DNA from: HK-STAS-PATE-34 sp031973435
GTDB lineage: Bacteria; Patescibacteriota; Minisyncoccia; Phycocordibacterales; UBA9973
Reading direction: 5' to 3'
NCBI GenBank assembly: GCA_031973435.1
Contig: DALYDA010000001.1
Coordinates: 14,808-78,807 of the forward strand
DNA: 64,000 bases
Below the pieces are notes generated by a model. It made no database searches and was not told the DNA's origin. It was given only the letters and a program-made list of their open reading frames with translations. This document shows, in pieces, positions 17,646-25,989 of this stretch. The stretch's first letter is position 1; every line of letters starts with the position of its first letter. Both the position numbers and the translations under genes were made by a program.

Positions 17646-18220
17646 TACTTTTTAAAATTTTCTTCGATCACTTTCCAGTTTAGATTCTCGAAGAAGTCTG
17701 CGACATATTGCTTCTTTCCGCTTGGTTGATAGTCTGCAACATATGAGTGCTCCCACATATCGAGACCAAGTATCATTTCACATCCGTTTAGTTGTCCCAA
17801 GTGTTGTTCGTCTATCCAAGTTGTTAGAAACTTATCTTCTTTTTTGTCATACCAGAGAACTGCCCAGCCGATACCACGAGTTACGGCAAGAGAAGAAAAT
17901 TCTTTTACAAAACTTTCACATGAGCCGAAAAGTCCAATGATTCTTTTCCCAAGCTCACTTTCAGGGTTCAGTGGCGTTGCTCCACCTTCAAGTGAAGCAA
18001 AGTAGACTTCATGATTTCTCATGCCGTTGTATTCGAAACTGAAACGACGAAAAAGTTCTCCTGCGACATAAGGGTCTTTCTCACTGTTGAGAGTAGACAT
18101 TTTTTCTATGATTAGATTGGCATTTTTCACATAGCCCTCGTAGAGCTTTATGTGTTCTTCTATTGTTTTTGTGCTGATTCCTTTAAGTGCTCCGATATTG
18201 AAAGTTTTTGGTGTAAACAT
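17645..18220 (-). CDS. sodA: Superoxide dismutase, Fe/Mn type
   Basis: Disproportionates superoxide. The 191-aa protein has the expected ligands: first His in EEHIKLYEGY, second in MRNHEVYFASL, then Asp and His in ILGLDMWEHSYVADY. The GGATPLNPES and WAVLWYDKKED segments match the family, and the length is normal for a compact single-domain SOD. Metal choice (Fe or Mn) cannot be read reliably from sequence. Presence in a probably fermentative CPR cell points to oxidative-stress protection during contact with aerobic hosts (inference). Confidence 0.92.
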   Translation of the reverse strand: MFTPKTFNIGALKGISTKTIEEHIKLYEGYVKNANLIIEKMSTLNSEKDPYVAGELFRRFSFEYNGMRNHEVYFASLEGGATPLNPESELGKRIIGLFGSCESFVKEFSSLAVTRGIGWAVLWYDKKEDKFLTTWIDEQHLGQLNGCEMILGLDMWEHSYVADYQPSGKKQYVADFFENLNWKVIEENFKK

Positions 18221-18274
18221 GGGATTTTCGTTAGTGTTAATTACTTTTATTCTATCACAGGCTATAATTTTATA

Positions 18275-19132
18275 GTGAACAAATCTTTACTCGCAATATT
18301 TAGCTTTCTTGTCTTTGTAAACCTGATTGTCTGGGGACAGGTGTATTCAGCTCTACCCAAGGTCTCATCCAACGAACTTGTAGTAGCCTATTTGGATGTC
18401 GGTCAGGGAGATGCGATATATGTGCAATCTCCAAATGGGAATCAGATGATAATAGACGGAGGTCCGAACAACGCTCTTATGGGAGCATTGCCGGATGTTG
18501 TGCCATTTGGTGACAAAAGCATAGATGTAATCGTTATAACAAATCCAGACGCAGACCACATGAGCGGGTTCGTCCCTCTACTAGAAGAGTACGATGTGTC
18601 TGCTGTTGTTGAGCCTGGTACATATTCAGATACGACACTCTACAAAGAGTTGGTGAAAAGTATAACAAATGAAAATAGTGAGCATATCCTTGCAAGAAGT
18701 GGGATGAAAATAATCTTGGATGAAGAAAAAAATATTTATTTTGAAATATTGTTTCCAGATCGTGATGTTTCAGATTGGGAGAGAAATGATGGATCAATAG
18801 TTGGAAGGTTGGTATATAACCAGAATTCATTTTTGTTTATGGGTGATGCCACAACTCTAACCGAAGGATTGATAGTTTCCGGTCACGACATTTCTGACAC
18901 TGACGTACTTAAAATAGGACACCACGGCTCAAAGACTTCTACGGGGATTGCTCTTCTTAGGGAGAGTAGACCTGAAATTGGTATAATATCTGTAGGAGAA
19001 GATAACCGATATGGTCATCCACACAAAGAGGTACTGGAGAGGCTTAATACTTATGAAATACCTTACCTAGAAACAAGCACTTCTGGAACCATAGTTTTGG
19101 TTTCTGATGGTGAAAAAATAGTCAGAAAATAG
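18275..19132 (+). CDS. ComEC-type metallo-beta-lactamase domain protein (stand-alone)
   Basis: A 285-aa protein with an N-terminal signal/TM (LLAIFSFLVFVNLIVWG) and an extracytoplasmic MBL fold matching the C-terminal domain of ComEC: YLDVGQGDAIYV, IIDGG, then TNPDADHMSG, FMGDATT and IGHHGSKTSTG. The canonical HxHxDH is altered to NxDxDH, so two metal ligands are changed, while the Asp-His of the motif and the HHGSK loop remain. It starts at GTG 18275, 6 nt after a TATAAT box. It probably works with the truncated ComEC at 13047-14543 in processing incoming DNA; this pairing is inferred from family knowledge. Confidence 0.85.
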   Translation: MNKSLLAIFSFLVFVNLIVWGQVYSALPKVSSNELVVAYLDVGQGDAIYVQSPNGNQMIIDGGPNNALMGALPDVVPFGDKSIDVIVITNPDADHMSGFVPLLEEYDVSAVVEPGTYSDTTLYKELVKSITNENSEHILARSGMKIILDEEKNIYFEILFPDRDVSDWERNDGSIVGRLVYNQNSFLFMGDATTLTEGLIVSGHDISDTDVLKIGHHGSKTSTGIALLRESRPEIGIISVGEDNRYGHPHKEVLERLNTYEIPYLETSTSGTIVLVSDGEKIVRK

Positions 19133-19151
19133 AGGTTTTTATGTAAGAAAA

Positions 19152-19697
19152 ATGGGGCCTACGTGTCTACTATATATGAACGATTCAAATACTGAAATTT
19201 TCACAAAAAGCTTTGAAAAATATGGCGATGTCATCTTTAGACACCTGTATTTTAGGCTTTCAGATCGTAGTAGAGCCAAAGAGATAACTCATGACACCTT
19301 CCTTCGTTTCTGGAAGACACTTTCTTCTGGAGAGACCGTAGAGAATGTCAGGGCATATCTGTACAAGGTCTCACACAACCTTTACGTAAATGAGCTAAGA
19401 GACCGTAAGCACCATCTTTCCCTAGATGAACTTCACGAGGAGCAGAACTTTGATCCGAAAGATGACATAGACGAACGGATGATACTCTCACTAGATGCAA
19501 AGATAGTACAAGACCTTTTTACAGAGTTAAACGAAGTAGACAAAACTATCCTAACTTACAGATTTGTTGATGACTTTTCCATAAAGGAGATAGCAGATAG
19601 TTTGGATGAAACAGAAAACAATATTTCAGTAAGACTACACAGAGCGATAAAAAAGATTAGAAATCTGGTAGATGAAAGAATAGAAAAAAATACATGA
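19152..19697 (+). CDS. ECF-type RNA polymerase sigma-70 factor
   Basis: A 181-aa sigma factor. Region 2 is visible as VIFRHLYFRLSDRSRAKEIT, then HDTFLRFWKTL and AYLYKVSHNLYVNELRDRK. Region 4 follows as EVDKTILTYRFVDDFSIKEI, ADSLDETENNISVRLHRA (the DNA-binding helix-turn-helix). An alternative start is ATG 19176 (MNDSNTEIF). ATG 19152 is kept because a TATGTA box ends 6 nt before it, as with many genes here. Its stop overlaps the next gene start by 4 nt, a tight sigma/partner pair. Confidence 0.88.
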   Translation: MGPTCLLYMNDSNTEIFTKSFEKYGDVIFRHLYFRLSDRSRAKEITHDTFLRFWKTLSSGETVENVRAYLYKVSHNLYVNELRDRKHHLSLDELHEEQNFDPKDDIDERMILSLDAKIVQDLFTELNEVDKTILTYRFVDDFSIKEIADSLDETENNISVRLHRAIKKIRNLVDERIEKNT

Positions 19698-20914
19698 ATA
19701 AATTTAAAGAAACAATTTCAAACATAAGACTTTCAGAAAGAGAAAAAAGTCAGATGATGTCCTCTATAATAGGCACTGCTTCACCGTTCCAAAAATATTT
19801 CTATTTCTCTTATGAATCTTTTGTAAAAGTAACGGCAAGTTTTCTCGTCGTCTTTTTTGTCGCAGGAGGAACTGTTTCCGCTTTTGCTGAGAAGGCGATT
19901 CCTGGAGAGAGTTTGTATACAGTAAAAACTGGAGTGAATGAAAAGATTGCTGGAGCCTTGGCAGTATCTACATCGGCAAAAGCAGAACACGAAACCGGTC
20001 TGGTTGTTCGGAGACTCGAAGAAGTAGAAAAGGTGTTGACCAAGGAAGACATAACAGATGAAAAGAAAGAAGAGATAGTTATGTCTTTGACTGAGGATAT
20101 AACAGAACACAGAGAAAACGTTACTTTGGAAATAGACAAAATGCTAGAAGAAGGGGATGTTGCAGAGGCTGTGTCAGCGTCATCTGAGCTAGGTGGTGCA
20201 CTCGACGTTCACGCAGATGTTATATCTTTGGTTGCAAATGACCCAGCTGTGGCAGATCTCGCAGACAGTGTAGTTTTGCATGTAGAAAAAGAGGGCGAGA
20301 CTGTTGAGGAACAGAAAAATACTATTATGGAAGATCCAGCAATTGAAACAGAAGATGTTTTGCGTCCTCTGATAAAGGACCTTAAGAATGTTTTGAGAGA
20401 TGAAAGAGAAAATTTTGACAAAACATATTCAAAGCGAATACTAGACTCTGTTTTGGTTATCGATATAAAAGAGGAGGCAGAAAACGAAGAGTCAATCGCG
20501 CGTGATCTTGAAGAAGACGCAAGAGATGCAGACAAACTTGGTGATTCTAAGCTCGCACTAGATCTATATACAAGCTCAGTTGAACACTACAAAAGAGCAA
20601 ATCTTCTTTTGGAAATAGCAGACAACTTTCCAGACGAAAAAGAAGTTGAAGTAACGGATCCGGTTGTGGATGAAACAGTGGTAGTGCCAGCAGAAGAGAT
20701 AGTTGTTTTGGAGCCAGAGGTAGTTGACAACACAACAGTTTTGCCTGAAGTAATAGACACTACGATAATCCCTGAGGTCAGTACAAACACTGAGGCTCAG
20801 TTAGATCCTGTTTTGGAAACGACAACTTTGACCACTGAAAGCATGGGAGTAGGTGCGGAGGAAGAAATAGAAGCTAAAATGAAATTCTTATTACCAGTCG
20901 GCTTATCTTTCTAA
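19694..20914 (+). CDS. DUF5667-domain membrane protein, putative anti-sigma partner
   Basis: A 406-aa protein starting in a 4-nt ATGA overlap with the sigma gene. It has a short cytosolic N-terminus (LSEREKSQMMSSIIG), one TM helix (VKVTASFLVVFFVAGGTVSA) and the DUF5667 pattern AIPGESLYTVKTGVNEKIAG followed by long acidic helices. The C-terminal third is low-complexity Val/Thr/Glu/Pro and ends in a hydrophobic tail (MKFLLPVGLSF). The topology and operon position are those of an anti-sigma factor or envelope-stress sensor; a regulatory role is inference. Confidence 0.75.
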   Translation: MNKFKETISNIRLSEREKSQMMSSIIGTASPFQKYFYFSYESFVKVTASFLVVFFVAGGTVSAFAEKAIPGESLYTVKTGVNEKIAGALAVSTSAKAEHETGLVVRRLEEVEKVLTKEDITDEKKEEIVMSLTEDITEHRENVTLEIDKMLEEGDVAEAVSASSELGGALDVHADVISLVANDPAVADLADSVVLHVEKEGETVEEQKNTIMEDPAIETEDVLRPLIKDLKNVLRDERENFDKTYSKRILDSVLVIDIKEEAENEESIARDLEEDARDADKLGDSKLALDLYTSSVEHYKRANLLLEIADNFPDEKEVEVTDPVVDETVVVPAEEIVVLEPEVVDNTTVLPEVIDTTIIPEVSTNTEAQLDPVLETTTLTTESMGVGAEEEIEAKMKFLLPVGLSF

Positions 20915-20924
20915 AAAACATTAT

Positions 20925-20956
20925 AAAAAATGGTCCCCCTTGGGACCATTTTTTTA
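20925..20956. terminator. Bidirectional terminator between the DUF5667 gene and rpmB
   Basis: AAAAAATGGTCCC / GGGACCATTTTTT hairpin between converging genes. Confidence 0.85.
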
Positions 20957-21196
20957 TATAACCTTAGCTTTTTTTAATGTTTGGAATGCGCCGTTTTTTG
21001 CAATAGTTTTCCATCCTTTTGTAGAGAGTGTGACAGTCATAGACTTTCCAATCTCAGGAATAAAGATTTTCTTTTTTTGCAGGTTTACATACTTCCGATT
21101 TTTGCCTGTTGGGTTAAATTGGGTAGCACGAACACGGTTTGAATAGCCTCCGGCCATTCGTGATGTCTTTTTTGTAACTGGACAAACTTTTGTCAT
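20954..21196 (-). CDS. rpmB: 50S ribosomal protein L28 (bL28)
   Basis: An 80-aa large-subunit protein. The start MTKVCPVTKKTSRMAGGYSN is the family N-terminus (CxxTGK-type motif here as CPVTKK), followed by NRKYVNLQKKKIFIP. A longer in-frame extension to 21235 is rejected because it would run into the divergent protease promoter. A minus-strand TAACAT ends about 5 nt before the ATG. The gene is monocistronic and divergent from the M50 protease. Confidence 0.88.
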   Translation of the reverse strand: MTKVCPVTKKTSRMAGGYSNRVRATQFNPTGKNRKYVNLQKKKIFIPEIGKSMTVTLSTKGWKTIAKNGAFQTLKKAKVI

Positions 21197-21229
21197 AACG
21201 AATGTTATGCTAACATAAATAGTATCTAT

Positions 21230-21853
21230 ATGCAAATCATCGACACAGTCTTCTTAGTTGCAATACTTATTATGTCGGTAGTAATCCACGAGGTAGCTCA
21301 TGGGTATGTTGCATACAAACTTGGGGACAATACAGCCTTTTATGCAAAAAGATTAACCCTAAACCCTATTAGACATCTAGATCCATTTGGCTCTGTTTTT
21401 CTTCCGCTTATACTTGCACTGTCAGGGACAGGACTAGTTTTTGGATGGGCCAAACCAGTACCCTACAATCCTAACAATCTTCGCAATGGTGCTAGAGGTG
21501 AAATCATGGTGGCAATTGCTGGGATTGTTGTGAACCTATTTATAGCGATATTTTTCTCAATAGTACTTCGCTTGGCGATATCGTACGGTTTTATAAACGA
21601 TGCGCTCATGTTCGTACTTCCGACTATTGTAATAATCAACCTTCTATTGGCTATTTTCAACCTTATGCCGATCCCTCCACTAGATGGCTCCAGAATACTT
21701 TTTTCTACTCTAGGAGAAAGATACAGAAATATAGGTTATGCGATGGAAAGATACTCACTTATATTCATCGTACTTTTTATTGTTTTTGTGTGGAAGTATA
21801 TTGCTCCAGTTGTTTCTCATTTGTTTATATTTTTAACAGGACTCAATCTATAA
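21230..21853 (+). CDS. Site-2-protease-type M50 membrane metalloprotease
   Basis: A 207-aa multi-pass membrane protein with zinc motif VIHEVAHGYVAYKLGD in the first helix (HExxH) and the second-site motif FNLMPIPPLDGSRIL (NPxPPLDG-type) near residue 145. A GWAKPVPYNPNNLRNGARGE loop is typical of short YwhC/Rip2-like peptidases without a PDZ domain. It probably cuts TM segments of regulatory proteins; substrates are unknown. It is followed 1 bp later by a surface-protein gene, so the two are likely co-transcribed. Confidence 0.88.
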   Translation: MQIIDTVFLVAILIMSVVIHEVAHGYVAYKLGDNTAFYAKRLTLNPIRHLDPFGSVFLPLILALSGTGLVFGWAKPVPYNPNNLRNGARGEIMVAIAGIVVNLFIAIFFSIVLRLAISYGFINDALMFVLPTIVIINLLLAIFNLMPIPPLDGSRILFSTLGERYRNIGYAMERYSLIFIVLFIVFVWKYIAPVVSHLFIFLTGLNL

Positions 21854-21854
21854 G

Positions 21855-23663
21855 ATGAAATTGGATATAAAAAAACTAACTCTCGTATCTATTTTTATTT
21901 TTTGTGCTTTTTTTGTGCAAGTAAAGGCAGATCAGATTGTAGATGCTTATAAATATGCCAAGGTTTCAGAAGACGGAAGCCTTATAAATATGAAGCCGAC
22001 AGGCTATGGGCTCGATGTTACATCTTCTGGGATTACTGGTTATGCATGGAGTGAAAACTTTGGTTGGATAAATTTCAATCCTACTGGTTACGGAGTAGAC
22101 AATGACGGTGACGGAAACCTGTCTGGTTATGCATGGGGAGAGGATACTGGTTGGATAAATTTCGATCCTACTGGATACGGAGTGACAATAGATTCAGATG
22201 GATATTTTCATGGCTATGCATGGAGTGAGAACATAGGATGGATTGCATTTAACTGTGATGACGACTCTTCATGTGGTACACACAAAGTTCAAACTGAGTG
22301 GACTGCGCCAGCTGATGATGATGTGGACGATGGAGGTGGTGGTGGAGGTGGAGGGGGCGATGGAGAAGATCCAATATACCAATGTTCAAATGGTATAGAT
22401 GACGACTCCGATGGATTTGTAGATCTTACAGATTCTGGATGTGATGGTATAACTGATGATAATGAAATCAGCTATGTTTTCTGTGAATTATTTCCATTGC
22501 TTTGCGTAGAAGAAGACCCTATAGACGATACTCCTCCTGATGAAGATACTCCTCCAATAGATGAGGAAAATCCAGTTGACGAAAATCCTCCAACAGATGA
22601 GAACCCTGGAGAAGACGATACACCCCCTGTTGATCTTGGAGGAGACAATCCACTTCCTCCGATAATACAAGGATCTATAGATACATCTATCGCAGTTTAT
22701 AGTTCTCCAAATATGAATTTTATTGCGAGCACTTTTGCAACTATTGGCCTAGCGGTTGGTGCTCTTGGTGCTTTGCTTTCAGTTCTTTTTATAAACCCAC
22801 TATCAATTTCTGAATTGATCTTTTTACCACTTCGACTTTGGTCACTTCTTCTAACTGCACTAGGGCTTAAGAAAAGAAATCGTCCATGGGGGGTAGTCTA
22901 TGACTCTATCACTAAACAGCCACTTGACCCTGCATATGTTGTGCTGAAAGATATGCTCGGGAACGAAGTCTCTACGACTATAACTGATCTTGATGGACGT
23001 TATGGATTTTTGGTTACGAAAGGAACATATACTATAACTCCAGGTAAAACTAACTACACATTCCCTTCATCTAAACTAAGCGATAAAACCAAAGATGAAC
23101 TCTACAGCAACCTATATTTTGGAGGTGAAATCGTGATAGAAAGTGATGAAGACGTAGTTTCCCGAAATATACCTATGGACCCTGTTTCATTTGACTGGAA
23201 TGAATTTACAAAAAAAGAAAGGAAGCTTACAATCTTTTATTCAAAGTTCGATAGAACCATAGCTATTGTTTCAAATGTCTTGTTTATGGTTGGTTTTGCT
23301 CTTGCAACACTTGCTCTTATTGCCGCACCGAAAACTTACAACATAGTTATTTTCTCACTTTATATTTTCTTACTTATTCTAAAAGAAACAGCACTTCGTC
23401 CTCGTCCTGAAGGAAGAATAATCCATGACGGAGCACCGCTTCCTTTTGCTATCATACGAGTATTCCAAGAATCTACAGGAGTTGAGTCGACCCACAAGGT
23501 GTCTTCAAAGGAAGGAAAGTTTTACTGTTTGGTTGCAAATGGACGCTACTTTGTGAACATAGAAAAGAAGCTTGCAGATGGTACATATCAAAAGATATAC
23601 ACTTCACATCCTTTTGATGTGAAAGACGGTTATATTCACGAAATATTCAATATTGTCTCCTAG
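21855..23663 (+). CDS. Secreted, membrane-anchored surface protein with GYAW-type repeats
   Basis: A 602-aa protein. Signal peptide (KLTLVSIFIFCAFFVQVKA), then three tandem repeats of about 40 residues with core GYAWSENFGWINF-NPTGYG, a repeat family seen often in CPR surface proteins. Next come a poly-Gly stretch, an Asp-rich calcium-type element (CSNGIDDDSDGFVDLTDSG), a Pro/Asp/Glu linker, two TM segments and two carboxypeptidase-regulatory-like domains (VVYDSITKQPLDPAYVVLKD and GRIIHDGAPLPFAIIRVF) separated by further TM helices. It is probably a cell-surface or S-layer-associated structural protein. The function is inference. Confidence 0.75.
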   Translation: MKLDIKKLTLVSIFIFCAFFVQVKADQIVDAYKYAKVSEDGSLINMKPTGYGLDVTSSGITGYAWSENFGWINFNPTGYGVDNDGDGNLSGYAWGEDTGWINFDPTGYGVTIDSDGYFHGYAWSENIGWIAFNCDDDSSCGTHKVQTEWTAPADDDVDDGGGGGGGGGDGEDPIYQCSNGIDDDSDGFVDLTDSGCDGITDDNEISYVFCELFPLLCVEEDPIDDTPPDEDTPPIDEENPVDENPPTDENPGEDDTPPVDLGGDNPLPPIIQGSIDTSIAVYSSPNMNFIASTFATIGLAVGALGALLSVLFINPLSISELIFLPLRLWSLLLTALGLKKRNRPWGVVYDSITKQPLDPAYVVLKDMLGNEVSTTITDLDGRYGFLVTKGTYTITPGKTNYTFPSSKLSDKTKDELYSNLYFGGEIVIESDEDVVSRNIPMDPVSFDWNEFTKKERKLTIFYSKFDRTIAIVSNVLFMVGFALATLALIAAPKTYNIVIFSLYIFLLILKETALRPRPEGRIIHDGAPLPFAIIRVFQESTGVESTHKVSSKEGKFYCLVANGRYFVNIEKKLADGTYQKIYTSHPFDVKDGYIHEIFNIVS

Positions 23664-23686
23664 TCGGGTTTATCCCAGTCTGGGAG

Positions 23687-23715
23687 TTGCATGTTTTTTT
23701 AAAGTGTAGTAGAGT
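23687..23715 (+). promoter_or_regulatory. Promoter of rpsL-rpsG
   Basis: TTGCAT (23687-23692), 17 bp, TAGAGT (23710-23715). Confidence 0.6.
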
Positions 23716-23723
23716 ACTCCGGT

Positions 23724-23743
23724 ATCGGCTAAAGCCGATTTTT
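23724..23743 (+). promoter_or_regulatory. 5'-end hairpin with T-run in the rpsL leader
   Basis: ATCGGCT / AGCCGAT 7-bp stem followed by TTTTT, starting at or within about two nucleotides of the expected transcription start and ending 11 nt before the rpsL ATG. It may be an attenuator or an mRNA-stabilising 5' hairpin; similar elements precede fusA and tuf. Confidence 0.55.
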
Positions 23744-23753
23744 CTAAAAAGAC

Positions 23754-24170
23754 ATGCCTACAATAAATCAACTGATAAGAAAAAATAGAAAAACAACTCC
23801 AAAGAAGCCAAAAGCTGTTGCTTTGGCTCGTGGTTTCAACGTTTTGCAAAACAAGCCAGTATTTTACCCATCTCCTTTCAAGAGAGGTGTTTGTACAAAA
23901 GTAACAACTACTACTCCAAAGAAGCCAAACTCAGCTCTCCGAAAGATTGCCAGAGTTCGTCTTTCAAATGGACAAGAAGTTACTGCTTATATCCCAGGTG
24001 AAGGACACAACCTACAAGAACACTCAGTGGTTGTTATCCGAGGTGGACGTGTAAAAGACCTTATCGGAGTGCGTTACCACATAGTTCGTGGAGTTCTCGA
24101 TACAACTGGTATCGATAAGAGACGACAAGCACGAAGTAGATACGGTTCAAAGAAACCAAAAGCAAAGTAA
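23754..24170 (+). CDS. rpsL: 30S ribosomal protein S12 (uS12)
   Basis: Decoding-centre protein of the small subunit, 138 aa. It begins MPTINQLIRKNRKT. The conserved KPNSALRKIARVRLSNGQEV and YIPGEGHNLQEHSVVVIRGG blocks are intact, including the lysine (TTTTPKKPNSALRK) that determines streptomycin sensitivity in other bacteria. Between residues about 25 and 40 the usual KALKGCPQKRGVC is replaced by FNVLQNKPVFYPSPFKRGVC, a longer variant that has lost one Cys. It is first in the operon with rpsG. Confidence 0.96.
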   Translation: MPTINQLIRKNRKTTPKKPKAVALARGFNVLQNKPVFYPSPFKRGVCTKVTTTTPKKPNSALRKIARVRLSNGQEVTAYIPGEGHNLQEHSVVVIRGGRVKDLIGVRYHIVRGVLDTTGIDKRRQARSRYGSKKPKAK

Positions 24171-24189
24171 TCCTAATTAAATCTAAATC

Positions 24190-24660
24190 ATGAGACGAAA
24201 AGTAAAAAACCGAAATATTCCAACACCTGACAGTGTTTATAACTCACCAAAATTGGCTAAGTTTATTAACCGTGTTATGTGGAGCGGAAAGAAGAATACT
24301 GCAGAAAAGATAGTTTACAGGTCTTTCGATGTAATCAAGGAGAAAACAGGTAATCCAAACCCACTTGAAGTTTTCGAACTAGCACTTAAGAACACTGGTC
24401 CTCTTACAGAAGTTCGTTCACGACGTATCGGTGGAGCAAACTATCAGGTTCCACGAGAAGTTCGACCAGAACGTCGTCTAGCACTCTCAATGCGATGGAT
24501 ACTAGAAGGTGCAAGAAGTAAAAAAGGAGTAGATATGCACAAGAAACTAGCTGATGAGATAATCCAAGCTGCAAACAACGAAGGATATGCAGTAAAGAAG
24601 AAAGACGATACTCACAAGATGGCAGAAGCAAACAAAGCATTTGCCCATTTTGCTTGGTAA
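24190..24660 (+). CDS. rpsG: 30S ribosomal protein S7 (uS7)
   Basis: Primary 16S-rRNA-binding protein that nucleates the head of the small subunit, 156 aa. It starts MRRKVKNRNIPTPDSVYNSP and contains the conserved VFELALKNTGPLTEVRSRRIGG, YQVPREVRPERRLALSMRWI and HKMAEANKAFAHFAW segments. It lies 19 bp after rpsL, with a terminator directly downstream. fusA, the usual third gene of the str operon, is displaced by about 1.6 kb. Confidence 0.96.
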   Translation: MRRKVKNRNIPTPDSVYNSPKLAKFINRVMWSGKKNTAEKIVYRSFDVIKEKTGNPNPLEVFELALKNTGPLTEVRSRRIGGANYQVPREVRPERRLALSMRWILEGARSKKGVDMHKKLADEIIQAANNEGYAVKKKDDTHKMAEANKAFAHFAW

Positions 24661-24661
24661 T

Positions 24662-24693
24662 AAAGAAACACCGCCAAAGGCGGTTTTCTTTTT
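24662..24693 (+). terminator. Intrinsic terminator after rpsG
   Basis: AAAGAAACACCGCC / GGCGGTTTTCTTT hairpin with T-run. Confidence 0.85.
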
Positions 24694-24699
24694 ATCAGT

Positions 24700-24835
24700 G
24701 CAAAATGGAGCCCTAAAGGATTGCTATTTCAACCAATCTAGCGATTGAAGAAATCGGGAACATACAGATCTTAGTTTTTTTGTGAAATAAAAAACTGTAG
24801 AGTCGGAGTTCCCCATTTTACTTGGTAATAAAAAT
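24700..24835 (+). ncRNA. Possible structured RNA in the rpsG-murD-like gap
   Basis: This non-coding stretch can fold: AAAATGG (about 24705) with CCATTTT (about 24816) closes a domain containing ATTGCTA / TAGCGAT and AGTTTTTT / AAAAAACT hairpins. A further AAAACTCC / GGAGTTTTTTT terminator-like repeat follows at 24845-24867. No known RNA family was recognised, and chance folding of AT-rich DNA is possible. Confidence 0.25.
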
Positions 24836-24869
24836 AGAATTAAAAAAACTCCTTCGGGAGTTTTTTTAA

Positions 24870-25640
24870 TTGACAAAGCTCCCAAAAAGAATAAACTTAC
24901 AAAAAATATTAAAAATGGATGATTATCAGAGAAGAAGGAGGCTACAGAAAAAAGCCTTCAAGGATTTTGGTCCTCCAATAACGAACTACAGGCCCCCAAT
25001 TACGCTCAATATTTCCCTTATAGATTTTTCCAAAGAACTGGAAGGAATAATGAGAGTAATGAATGGTCATTATGTATCTACACCATATGCACCAGTACAT
25101 ATAGACAAAGAAAGGCTGGACCCGAGTATTCACAGTAATCTTGCAAAAGACATGGGAAGAAGAGCAGGAGAATTATCAAAGGAGAATATTCGTGAGAGTT
25201 TTCTTGTATATCAAAAGATTCCGCATAAATTAGAATTTATTGCAAAGGTTGATGGTGTTACATATATCAACAACTCGAGCTCTACTTGTGTGAACAGTAC
25301 GTGGTTTGCACTCGAGGAACAAAATTCTCCTGTTGTTTGGATCGTTGGTGGCCAGGAAAAAGAGAATAACGATTATTCGATTGTTTCTGAACTAGTGAAG
25401 AAGAAAGTAAAAGTAATCATTTGTCTGGGAGAAAAGAATGAGAAGATCCACACAATGTTTGGGAATTTTGTAAGTTGCATAATAACAGCTTACAGCATGA
25501 AAGATTGTATTGGATTCTGCCGGACTCTTGCAAAGGAAGGAGACACTGTTCTTCTTTCGCCGGCATGCGCATCGTTTGGTATGTTCGACGATTATCTTGA
25601 TCGAGGCGAACAGTTTAAGAAACTTGTAATGTCCCTGTGA
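24870..25640 (+). CDS. Truncated MurD-like protein (Mur ligase C-terminal domain only)
   Basis: From about residue 115 on, the 256-aa protein aligns with the C-terminal domain of UDP-MurNAc-L-Ala:D-Glu ligase: HKLEFIAKVDGVTYINNSSS, VVWIVGGQEKENNDYS, KVIICLGEKNEKI, DTVLLSPACASFGMFDDYLD and RGEQFKKLV. The N-terminal substrate domain and central ATPase (GTNGKT motif) are absent. The family DSKATN motif is changed to NNSSSTCV, so ligase activity is unlikely. The wording of the matched blocks resembles Bacteroidota MurD from memory, suggesting transfer followed by decay or reuse. The first 110 residues are not recognised and the start is uncertain. Confidence 0.7.
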   Translation: MTKLPKRINLQKILKMDDYQRRRRLQKKAFKDFGPPITNYRPPITLNISLIDFSKELEGIMRVMNGHYVSTPYAPVHIDKERLDPSIHSNLAKDMGRRAGELSKENIRESFLVYQKIPHKLEFIAKVDGVTYINNSSSTCVNSTWFALEEQNSPVVWIVGGQEKENNDYSIVSELVKKKVKVIICLGEKNEKIHTMFGNFVSCIITAYSMKDCIGFCRTLAKEGDTVLLSPACASFGMFDDYLDRGEQFKKLVMSL

Positions 25641-25656
25641 AAGCAGGGATATTTTT
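25633..25656 (+). terminator. Intrinsic terminator after the MurD-like gene
   Basis: CCCTG / CAGGG hairpin with an AT-TTTTT tail at the stop codon. Confidence 0.7.
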
Positions 25657-25700
25657 ATTGACATTCGTATACTTTTAGATATAGTTAGGAAAAATATAAA

Positions 25701-25916
25701 ATGAAAAATACTCTTTTGGATGAGAAAAGGGATCCCCAAGGAGCAATGATCTTTTCGATTATACTTATGCTTGCGTTGGTAGCTGTCGTAAGTTACGTAT
25801 TTATAGAAGTCCTTGGATACGATTTCAGTGAAAGATTCACCCCTATGGGATTTGCAATGTCGGTATTTGCATCCGCAGGAATATCGCTTTGGGTTACAAC
25901 AAAAGTATTTAAATAA
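25701..25916 (+). CDS. Small two-helix membrane protein, 71 aa
   Basis: No family recognised. A short basic/acidic N-terminus, then two TM helices (MIFSIILMLALVAVVSYVFI and MGFAMSVFASAGISLWVTT). A TTGACA box at 25659-25664 with downstream AT-rich sequence could drive it. The terminator after the stop codon supports a separate gene. Confidence 0.6.
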   Translation: MKNTLLDEKRDPQGAMIFSIILMLALVAVVSYVFIEVLGYDFSERFTPMGFAMSVFASAGISLWVTTKVFK

Positions 25917-25917
25917 G

Positions 25918-25943
25918 CACTCCTTTTATAGGAGGCTTTTTTG
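25918..25943 (+). terminator. Intrinsic terminator after the 71-aa membrane gene
   Basis: GCACTCC / GGAGGC hairpin followed by TTTTTTG. Confidence 0.75.
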
Positions 25944-25989
25944 TTTGACAAGCAGATCAAAAAGTATAGACTGGAGAAAAAATATAAGA

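Noticed and set aside
25813..25989. N-terminal extension of the 72-aa membrane protein
   Set aside because: It overlaps the preceding gene and crosses a terminator.
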